From NCBI GenBank assembly GCA_028708035.1, contig JAQVZU010000014.1:1-32564 (forward strand): a stretch of 32,564 bases of DNA. Reading direction: 5' to 3'. Under the pieces are notes generated by a model. That model searched no databases. It saw nothing but the letters and a program-made list of their open reading frames with translations, and was not told the origin of the DNA. Both the position numbers and the translations under genes were made by a program. This document shows, piece by piece, positions 25,594 through 32,564 of this stretch. The DNA is from Alphaproteobacteria bacterium. GTDB taxonomy: Bacteria; Pseudomonadota; Alphaproteobacteria; UBA9219. Every line of letters begins with the position of its first letter. Position 1 is the stretch's first letter.

Positions 25594-28005
25594 CTACGCC
25601 GCGTTGGTTTCCGGCTTGATCTGCTGCATGTGGGCGTCAATCAGGCTTAACGTCGAAACCATCTCGGTCAAGATCTCTGTCTGCTTTTCGATATGCAGCT
25701 GAACCTCGCGGTCCGAGGCGCTTTTGCTGTTTGGATGTTGGGCAAGGCGGGTTTCAAGTTCGCGAAGCTGTTCGCCGATGGCTTCGAGCATACTTGAGCG
25801 CGAAGCCTCAATCTGCGCGGACATCTGGAACCACTGGTCAAGAAACTGTTTCTGAAGATCTTGCGGCAGAGCGTTTCCATTGTTTGCCTGCGGGGTCGTC
25901 GCTATTTTCTCTAGCGTTTGCAGTTTGCTTTCTATCAGCGTACGTTGTTCGTCGATGCGGGCCGTCAGCTTGTCCCCTACCTCTTGGATCATTCGGGCGT
26001 AATGAGGCGATACGGACAATGCGGCAAGCAGCATTTCGATCTTCTTCTGAAGCTCGACAACCTTGTCCGGAGCCGATGCCGCCGAGGCGCTCTGGATTTC
26101 CTCTTTCAATGCTTGTCTTAAATCTCCGGGCAGGGCAGAGACGAACACAGCGACCCTTCCATCCAATTCAACCAACTGGCCAATCTTATCTTCGATAGCC
26201 GCAAGTCCGTTGGAATCCGGTCCGGCAGGCAAGATTTCCGCAACAGGCGCGACGCGCTCGGTCAGCGCGACGTGCAAGGATGCCAGTTGATCCATGACCT
26301 GACCCAACTGCCCCGTCAGCGAATTTAGCGCAGCTTCCTGCATTTCGCTTGACGTTCCGTGTGAGGCCTGGGCCACCGCCTTCGCGACATCCTCTTGAGA
26401 ACGCGCCTGAGCATTAAGCATTTGTTGCAAATCGCCCAGATGCTCCATGATGCCCGAAATCTGCGTCCCCAAAGGCGCGAGCGCCGCGCGCAGTGTGTCG
26501 GGCGTATCGCCGCTTCTATGGGAGGTCTCTTCCAGCGCTTTGGCAAGACCAAATTGCGAATCCGCCTGCACGTCGAGCTTGTCCTGAAGCCCAGAAAGCT
26601 GCTGCGAAATGGAGGAAAGCTTGTCCGAAATGCTGGCGTCGCTCCACCGGGTTCTGATGTTTTCTGTGGTTTCGTTCAGCACCTTTCCGCCCGCCTGAAG
26701 CAGGTTGATCGCGCCGAAAAGCCGCTGCCCCAGATCGTCCGCCGTCGAAGACAGCTTATCCAGAGTCTCCTTGACCTGATCGGCGTTAGCCTTCAAGGTA
26801 ATCTCGCTCGACGCTAGAGACTGCAAGGTATGAGTCAGTTGCTTGCCTGTAATTTGTGTGATCTCGGCCAGTCCTTGCGCGCGGTCCTGAATGGCGGGGA
26901 TCAACCGCGCCAATTGATCCGACGTGTGTGCATGGGCATTCTTGAGATTTTCGGCTCCGCCCGCCATTTCGGCAATGGCTTTCATGATCTGCTTGTTTCC
27001 GTCTTTGCTTCCTTTTTCGATCTCGTCGAGAATGGTCTCGACCCTCGACGTAAGAAGCCCGATCGCTTCTTTCTGCTGCTTGATCGCGTTCGTCAATGCG
27101 TTAGCCTGCTCGCGGATGGTCTCGGAATCCGTCGAAATCGCCTTCATCATGCCTTCGAATAGAGACCGTGAGCCTCCTTCGAATCTCAGCCGCACGGGGC
27201 CTTGTTCGCTTACCAGCGAGACGTCGGGGAGGTGGCTGAAGTTATACCGCGCAATGTCGATGGCTCGCGCCAGTTCGCCAACCATGTCCTGTCGCTCGAT
27301 CCCCCAAATAGCGGACCGCATGTCGCCATGGGCCATATTTTGAATGCTCTGGGCCAAAGCATGCATCGGAGCCGATTTCTTGTCGCGTAAAACCATGTAA
27401 ATCGCTGTCGCGCATCCGGCGGCAAGAATAAGGCTAAGCCAGCTTACGACCGTCAGCAGCGTTGCCCAAAGCTGAACCTGATTTTGCAGATCGAGTTGCG
27501 TTTTGGAAGTCGTGGATGCCCTTAACGTATCAAGCGCTGTCACGGCGGCGTACAGAGGGGAAAGATCGGCGGCAATAAGCTCGTTGGAAAGCTCTCCGCC
27601 TGCCGGAGCGGCAATTTTCTCCATCGCCAAATCGAAAAGGGAAGCGACGGAGGCCAGTTCTTTTTTAGTAGCTACGGGAATGGACGTAGGCAATTCAGCG
27701 ACGATGGCGTCCGCAGCCTTGATATGCTCTTTCATCGCCGCGATCCCTGAAAGGTCGTGCGAGAACAGGTAGTTTTGAGCTAACCCAAGAAAGCCGCCGT
27801 ATCCCCATTCCTGCCGAAGCCTATTAAACGCGTTTTGGCTGTCCGAAGGCGCATTGTCCACCGAAACCAACGCCGCTTCGGCGCGGTCGAGCCTGTACTT
27901 CAAATAACCGGTCCCGCCGATCATCGAAACGCAGAAGAAAACAACGAACCCAAGAACAGCGGCCGTCACACGACCAATGTTGGACGAAGGTGCAGAACCG
28001 GACAT
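25594..28005 (-). CDS. Membrane protein with HAMP-like segment and long coiled coil (chemoreceptor-like, no signalling tip)
   Basis: The 803-residue protein has two membrane segments (about 13-35 and 184-207) flanking a periplasmic helical region, the layout of methyl-accepting chemotaxis receptors. A HAMP-like stretch follows (about 208-260), then roughly 500 residues of predicted helix rich in Gln, Ala, Ser, Glu and Leu. The conserved receptor hairpin tip (the family pattern with NLLALNAAIEAA) is absent, so it should not bind CheA/CheW in the classical way. Long coiled-coil membrane proteins may act in cell-pole or envelope organisation, or be remnants of receptor families; no function is assigned. 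No strong ribosome binding site is seen before the ATG. It lies 168 bp downstream of alaS on the same strand. Confidence 0.8.
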   Translation of the reverse strand: MSGSAPSSNIGRVTAAVLGFVVFFCVSMIGGTGYLKYRLDRAEAALVSVDNAPSDSQNAFNRLRQEWGYGGFLGLAQNYLFSHDLSGIAAMKEHIKAADAIVAELPTSIPVATKKELASVASLFDLAMEKIAAPAGGELSNELIAADLSPLYAAVTALDTLRASTTSKTQLDLQNQVQLWATLLTVVSWLSLILAAGCATAIYMVLRDKKSAPMHALAQSIQNMAHGDMRSAIWGIERQDMVGELARAIDIARYNFSHLPDVSLVSEQGPVRLRFEGGSRSLFEGMMKAISTDSETIREQANALTNAIKQQKEAIGLLTSRVETILDEIEKGSKDGNKQIMKAIAEMAGGAENLKNAHAHTSDQLARLIPAIQDRAQGLAEITQITGKQLTHTLQSLASSEITLKANADQVKETLDKLSSTADDLGQRLFGAINLLQAGGKVLNETTENIRTRWSDASISDKLSSISQQLSGLQDKLDVQADSQFGLAKALEETSHRSGDTPDTLRAALAPLGTQISGIMEHLGDLQQMLNAQARSQEDVAKAVAQASHGTSSEMQEAALNSLTGQLGQVMDQLASLHVALTERVAPVAEILPAGPDSNGLAAIEDKIGQLVELDGRVAVFVSALPGDLRQALKEEIQSASAASAPDKVVELQKKIEMLLAALSVSPHYARMIQEVGDKLTARIDEQRTLIESKLQTLEKIATTPQANNGNALPQDLQKQFLDQWFQMSAQIEASRSSMLEAIGEQLRELETRLAQHPNSKSASDREVQLHIEKQTEILTEMVSTLSLIDAHMQQIKPETNAA

Positions 28006-28173
28006 GGTGAGTAAGCTACAGGAAAATGAAAAGGAAAAGCGCTGGGAATTATGGTAAATATTTCGCCAAAAAGCAATCTTTCCAGATTTCCATGCACGCG
28101 GGGAAAATCAGTCTAACGAATATAGCGAGTTATCTTACTTTCAATTCTGTGCGCCTAACCGTTTTGCAACTCC

Positions 28174-30840
28174 TTACTTTACTTTTAGCGCGGCTTCGAT
28201 GGCTTCGATGGCTTTGGACATCGCGGAGGTGTCGGAGCCTCCGGCTTGGGCCATGTCGGGACGTCCGCCGCCGCCTTTGCCTCCTACCGCTGCTGCGCCG
28301 GTCTTAACCAAGTCCACGGCGCTAACTTTCTTCGTCAGGTCGCCCGTAACCGCGACGACCAACGAGACTTTGCCTTCGAAGCTTGCTGCCAGAGCGACGA
28401 CGCCCGACTTGATCTGTGCCTTGAATTCGTCGGCCATTGGCTTGAGGTCTTTCGCGGGGATGTCCGTAAGAATGCGGCTCACGAAGTTTATGCCGTTGAT
28501 GACGCGAGGCGCTTCGGCTTGAGAAGAGCCGCCGCCCAAGGCAACTTGCTTGCGCAGATCCTGCACTTCGCGTTCGAGCTTCTTGCGGTCTTCGAGGAGC
28601 TGCGAGATGCGTGCCGGAAGCTCGGAAGCGGGAGCCTTGATCGCTTCGGCGGCTTCGGTCAACGATTTTTCTTCGGCATTGACATAGTCAAGCGCGGCGT
28701 CGCCCACAACCGCCTCGATGCGGCGGACGCCCGCCGAAACGGCGCTGTCCGAGACGATCTTGAATAGCCCGATGTCGCCCGTGCGGAAAGCGTGCGTGCC
28801 GCCGCAAAGTTCAACCGAGAAATGCTCCTTTCCGTACTGGTCTTTTGGCTGATGGCCTCCCATGAAAATCACGCGGACTTCATCGCCGTATTTCTCGCCA
28901 AAAAGCGCGCGCGCGCCATGTTCAACCGCTTCTTCGGGCGACATCAGGCGCGTTTCGATTTCCGTGTTCATGCGGATGCGTTTGTTGACTTCGGCTTCGA
29001 CGCGGGACAAGGACTCGGCGGAAATCGGCGTCGGCTGAGCGAAGTCGAAGCGCAAGCGGTCGGGCGCGACAAGCGAGCCTTTCTGCGCGACGTGATCGCC
29101 GAGTTCGCGGCGCAAGGCTTCATGCAACAGGTGCGTTGCCGAGTGGTGAGCGCGCAGGGCCGAGCGGCGTTCGTGGTTGACGGTGAGGGTCGCGTCGTCG
29201 CCGGTTTTGACGGTACCGGACACGACGCGGCCCGTGTGAACGATGACGCCGTCGGCCTCCTTCTGCGTGTCGATGACTTCGATGACGGCTCCGGACGTTG
29301 TTTTAATGACTCCGGTGTCGCCTTTCTGGCCGCCGCATTCGCCATAGAAGGGAGTCTGGTTGACGATCACGTGGACGTCCGCGCCTTCCTTGGCATCGGC
29401 AACGCGCGTGCCGTTGCGAACCAGCGCGTTAATGTGGCCTTCGGACTGCTCGGTGCTGTAGCCGAGGAATTCCGTAGGCCCAAGTTCGTCTTTAAGCTCG
29501 AACCAGATTTTAGCCGTTCCGGTGTCGCCCGAGCCCGCCCATGCTGCGCGCGCGATTTCCTTTTGCTTTGCCATGGCGGCATCGAAGCCCGCGACATCGA
29601 CTTTTTTGCCTTTGCCTCGCAGGACGTCCTGCGTGAGGTCCAAGGGAAAGCCAAAGGTATCGTAAAGCTTGAAGGCGACATCGCCCGGCAACATGCCGCT
29701 TTGCCCAATCTTTTGGGTTTCATCGTCGAGAAGGCGCAAGCCGCGGTCGAGCATCGATTTGAAACGGGTTTCTTCGAGCTTTAACGTTTCGGCGATCATG
29801 TCCTGAGCGCGGACAAGTTCCGGGTAGGCCGTGCCCATTTGCTTCACCAGCTCGGGCACCAGCCGATAAATCAGGGGATCTTTGGCGCCAAGCATATGGG
29901 CGTGGCGCATGGCGCGGCGCATGATGCGGCGCAGGACATAGCCCCGGCCTTCGTTACTGGGCAAAACGCCGTCGGCAATCAGAAACGCACTGGAGCGCAG
30001 ATGGTCGGCGATGACTCGGAAGGACGGCTTTTGCGGGCCTTCGGGATCGGCGCTGACGAAGCCGCCGATGTCCGCGATCAGGGCTCGGAAAAGGTCGATG
30101 TCGTAGTTCGAGGTGACTCCCTGCAAAATGGCGGCGATGCGCTCAAGCCCCATGCCGGTGTCGATTGAGGGTTTGGGGAGGTCGATGCGGCGGCCATCGG
30201 GGAGTTCCTCAAACTGCATGAAGACGAGATTCCAGAATTCGAGGAAGTGGTCGCCGTCTTCGTCAGGACTTCCGGGAGGGCCGCCCTGAAGCTTATCGCC
30301 TTGATCGATGAAGATTTCAGAGCATGGGCCGCAGGGGCCCGTCTCGCCCATGCGCCAGAAATTGGCGTCGGTCTTGATGCGGATGATTTTTTCGTCCGGA
30401 AACCCGGCGATCTTTTTCCAAAGCTCGGCGGCTTGCTCGTCTTCGTGGTAAACGGTGACGAGTAGGCGGTCTTTGGTCAGGCCGAGGTGTTTCGTGACCA
30501 GGGTCCAGGCAAACTCAATAGCCTCGGGCTTGAAGTAGTCGCCGAAAGAAAAGTTGCCGAGCATTTCAAAAAACGTATGGTGGCGGGCGGTGTAGCCGAC
30601 GTTTTCGAGGTCGTTATGCTTGCCTCCGGCGCGAACCGACTTCTGGCACGAGGTTGCCCGGGTATAGGGACGCTTTTCCGCTCCGGAAAAAACGTTTTTG
30701 AACTGGACCATCCCGCAATTCGTGAACATCAGCGACGGGTCGTTGCGCGGAACCAACGGGCTCGAGTCGATGCGGGTGTGTCCCTTGGATACGAAATAAT
30801 CAAGGAAGGTCGAGCGGATATCCGAAAGTGACTTGGCCAT
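28174..30840 (-). CDS. alaS: Alanyl-tRNA synthetase
   Basis: AlaS charges tRNA-Ala and edits mischarged serine and glycine. From the ATG at 30840 it has 888 residues: class II catalytic core with [16 protein letters not shown] and [16 protein letters not shown], editing domain with [12 protein letters not shown] (zinc ligands near residue 565) and CGGTH near 678, and a C-terminal coiled-coil/C-Ala part ending [16 protein letters not shown], the typical Gly-rich signature. An upstream ATG at 30849 would add MNL; AGGGAT overlapping that codon sits 8 bases before 30840 and favours the shorter start. The long plus-strand frames opposite this gene are shadows caused by codon bias. The recA gene, a frequent neighbour, is not here; the pentapeptide-repeat gene is divergent. 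Confidence 0.97.
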   Translation of the reverse strand: MAKSLSDIRSTFLDYFVSKGHTRIDSSPLVPRNDPSLMFTNCGMVQFKNVFSGAEKRPYTRATSCQKSVRAGGKHNDLENVGYTARHHTFFEMLGNFSFGDYFKPEAIEFAWTLVTKHLGLTKDRLLVTVYHEDEQAAELWKKIAGFPDEKIIRIKTDANFWRMGETGPCGPCSEIFIDQGDKLQGGPPGSPDEDGDHFLEFWNLVFMQFEELPDGRRIDLPKPSIDTGMGLERIAAILQGVTSNYDIDLFRALIADIGGFVSADPEGPQKPSFRVIADHLRSSAFLIADGVLPSNEGRGYVLRRIMRRAMRHAHMLGAKDPLIYRLVPELVKQMGTAYPELVRAQDMIAETLKLEETRFKSMLDRGLRLLDDETQKIGQSGMLPGDVAFKLYDTFGFPLDLTQDVLRGKGKKVDVAGFDAAMAKQKEIARAAWAGSGDTGTAKIWFELKDELGPTEFLGYSTEQSEGHINALVRNGTRVADAKEGADVHVIVNQTPFYGECGGQKGDTGVIKTTSGAVIEVIDTQKEADGVIVHTGRVVSGTVKTGDDATLTVNHERRSALRAHHSATHLLHEALRRELGDHVAQKGSLVAPDRLRFDFAQPTPISAESLSRVEAEVNKRIRMNTEIETRLMSPEEAVEHGARALFGEKYGDEVRVIFMGGHQPKDQYGKEHFSVELCGGTHAFRTGDIGLFKIVSDSAVSAGVRRIEAVVGDAALDYVNAEEKSLTEAAEAIKAPASELPARISQLLEDRKKLEREVQDLRKQVALGGGSSQAEAPRVINGINFVSRILTDIPAKDLKPMADEFKAQIKSGVVALAASFEGKVSLVVAVTGDLTKKVSAVDLVKTGAAAVGGKGGGGRPDMAQAGGSDTSAMSKAIEAIEAALKVK

Positions 30841-31033
30841 AAGATTCATCCCTAATAGAAATCTGTCTTTCCAAGAATAGCGGATAGCATATTTCAGGAT
30901 CTTTTAAACAGGCGTTTTTCTCTCGCTTTAGTTGAATAGGCTTTTTGAATTGCGAATCCTGCGTTCTGCGGCGTATAGGGTACACAGGACGGCGTCACTG
31001 GGAAAGATATCGCATACGGGGAACCTGAATACG

Positions 31034-32344
31034 ATGGAAGACAACAAGGACGAAAACGGCAGCGGTGAAGAAAGTCTTCGCCGATTGACCCAGCAGGAAC
31101 TGGAAAAAATAATCAAAAAGCACGAAGATTTTACCACGGGGCGCAAGGGAGGGATTCGCGCCAATCTCTCACATTATAACCTTGAGGGAATGTCGTTCGT
31201 CTCCAAAGACCTTTCGGATGCCGATTTTACGGGGTCCTCTTTGAAAGAGGCCGATTTCTCGAACACCAAGCTCGACAGGGCCATTTTATATTGTGTCGAT
31301 CTGCGCGGCGCGAATTTGCTCGGCGCTAGCCTCAAGAATGCCGATCTGCGCGGCGCCTCATTGCGAGGCTCGAACATGATCGGCGCGAATATGACCGGAG
31401 TCGACTTGCGCGAGGGATCGCTTTCGACATCGACGCGCGAAGGCGGTTTGAAGGAAGCTCATGAGCAGTTGACCATTGCCGACAAAGGGGGCGCGAACCT
31501 TTCGGGCGCAAATTTGAATGGCGCTAAGATGTCCGGCGCGGTCGCGGTGGGCAGCAATTTCAGCGACGCGACCATGAAGGGAGCGAAGATCAGAAAGGCA
31601 AGTCTTAGGAATGCCGATTTCAGCGGCACCAATCTTGAAAATGCCGACATGAGCGAATGCGATCTGGAGAACGTCGTTCTTAAAGGCGCCGTTTTGACTG
31701 GAACCGCTATTAACCTTAGCGAGGTGAAGAAGGAAAACCTTGAAGGCGCTTTGATGAGCACGCCTCACGGGCTTACCGTCAAGGATATGGAAACGCCTGT
31801 TGCAGAATTGCTTGCTCTGCACAAGCAGTGGGTCGAAAGCAACGGCAAGATAGGCAAGCAGTTCGACGTGAGCGGATACGATCTTCGCGGAAACATAGAA
31901 TTGAGCCATGAATGCCTGATCTTGATGAGGGCCAAAGGCGCTATTCTTTACGAGCTCGATCTCACGAAGACGCAGTTGCAGGGCGCGGATTTCCGCGAGG
32001 CGGACCTGCGCCATGTCAACTTTACCAATGCCGATCTGCGCGGCGCGAATTTCGAAAAGGCGCAGCTCAGAAACGCTATTCTGACAGGGGCAAAGCTGCA
32101 GACGCTTGTATTGTCAGAAGGGCACAAGATGCCTACAAGCATGAAGGGAGCCTCTTTGCGCCATGCGATCATGACCAAGGCTGTCTTCCGCGAGGTCAAT
32201 TTCGAAGGCGCGGATTTGATGGATGCCGATTTGCGCGGCTCGGACATTACGGACGCGAACTTTAAAGGCGTGATGTTCGAAGGCTTGCAGACAGACCCCG
32301 AACAGCGCGAGATCATCAAAAAGACATTCAGTCCGAAATATTAG
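31034..32344 (+). CDS. Pentapeptide-repeat protein with repeated helical module
   Basis: The 436-residue protein consists mostly of pentapeptide repeats of the A(D/N)LxG type (for example DLRGANLLGASL, FREADLRHVNFTNADLRGANF), which fold as a right-handed square beta-helix. There are no membrane segments or signal peptide. Two copies of a helical module introduce repeat blocks: residues about 22-52 (KKHEDF then 17 residues to SHYNLEG) and 256-286 (ALHKQW then the same distance to SGYDLRG). A third, weaker one may be at about 138-155 (LKEAHEQL then KGGANLSG). The function is unknown; some pentapeptide proteins mimic DNA and protect gyrase, most have no assigned role. The frame is open to a TTG at 30932, but ATG 31034 with GGGGAA about 10 bases upstream is more plausible. 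Confidence 0.9.
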   Translation: MEDNKDENGSGEESLRRLTQQELEKIIKKHEDFTTGRKGGIRANLSHYNLEGMSFVSKDLSDADFTGSSLKEADFSNTKLDRAILYCVDLRGANLLGASLKNADLRGASLRGSNMIGANMTGVDLREGSLSTSTREGGLKEAHEQLTIADKGGANLSGANLNGAKMSGAVAVGSNFSDATMKGAKIRKASLRNADFSGTNLENADMSECDLENVVLKGAVLTGTAINLSEVKKENLEGALMSTPHGLTVKDMETPVAELLALHKQWVESNGKIGKQFDVSGYDLRGNIELSHECLILMRAKGAILYELDLTKTQLQGADFREADLRHVNFTNADLRGANFEKAQLRNAILTGAKLQTLVLSEGHKMPTSMKGASLRHAIMTKAVFREVNFEGADLMDADLRGSDITDANFKGVMFEGLQTDPEQREIIKKTFSPKY

Positions 32345-32477
32345 CCGGGACGCAGCGGAAAAGTGACGGAGCCGCTGGTTCTCGTTGCTTTATCGGGGCA
32401 ATAGCTTTTTCTTTATTGAGGATGGGAAACAAAGCTACTTCATATCAAAAAATCCTTTTTGGTTTAAAAAATTGGCA

Positions 32478-32564
32478 GTTCCCCATGGGGTGTCCTTACG
32501 GACCTACAACAGCCCCAGAAGAGCCGTTCACCTCCATAATGTGCACCTTGGAGGGAGGGACCGG
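32478..32564 (+). ncRNA. Candidate 6S RNA, 5' half (cut by window edge)
   Basis: The stretch has no reading frame but clear stems: GTCC/GGAC (32492-32495 with 32500-32503, loop TTAC) and CCTCCA/TGGAGG (32531-32536 with 32549-32554). The order hairpin, CCCC-AGA-GAGCCG, then a second stem resembles, from memory, the 5' half of 6S RNA (E. coli has a GCAAGC hairpin, then CCCCTGAGCCG). 6S RNA inhibits housekeeping RNA polymerase. The rest lies beyond the window, so this is a tentative call, and a structured leader is an alternative. Confidence 0.35.

Noticed and set aside
28792-29784. 330-residue plus-strand frame opposite alaS
   Set aside because: It is an antisense shadow of a clear AlaS gene, with no family motif of its own.
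32345-32470. Terminator after the pentapeptide-repeat gene
   Set aside because: CAGCGG/CCGCTG (6 bp, long loop) has no T-run directly after it, and the T-rich run at 32403-32417 has no convincing stem before it.

Overview
The window reads as chromosomal DNA of a Gram-negative bacterium, most likely an alphaproteobacterium. Outer-membrane biogenesis genes (hldE, a TonB-dependent receptor), hopanoid genes (squalene-hopene cyclase plus an HpnG-type phosphorylase) and the character of Mfd, DnaB, UvrB and AlaS support this. Base composition is moderately GC-rich and coding is dense. Assignment below class level is inference; a Rhodospirillales or Micavibrio-like lineage is only a guess.

Layout: (1) 1-9.5 kb is replication, repair and cell wall: mfd (minus, cut by the left edge), a histidine phosphatase in AT-richer DNA, dnaB preceded by two DnaA-box-like sites, a short TA-flanked inverted-repeat element, murB, uvrB and a very cysteine-rich small protein. 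(2) 9.6-17.9 kb is a signalling island: a PAS/degenerate-GGDEF/EAL phosphodiesterase, a CheX-like phosphatase overlapping a CheY-like regulator, and, divergent from these, a YfiR-like periplasmic protein, a TonB-dependent receptor and a membrane-bound CheA-like kinase. Together they could form a pathway from outer membrane to cytoplasm with a c-di-GMP output. (3) 17.9-18.5 kb is a decayed IS5-type transposase. (4) 18.5-25.6 kb is envelope metabolism: cutA coupled to fabD, hldE, a YibQ-type divergent polysaccharide deacetylase with a small charged partner, then shc and hpnG. (5) 25.6-30.8 kb holds a HAMP/coiled-coil membrane protein and alaS. (6) 30.9-32.3 kb holds a pentapeptide-repeat protein, followed at the right edge by a structured stretch that could be the 5' half of a 6S RNA.

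The most unusual items are a palindromic, G-tract repeat carried in frame inside mfd, with a sister copy inside the small inverted-repeat element after dnaB; the receptor/YfiR-like/CheA-like kinase island with its own regulator and phosphatase; and the 14-cysteine protein. No CRISPR array, tRNA or rRNA was seen.
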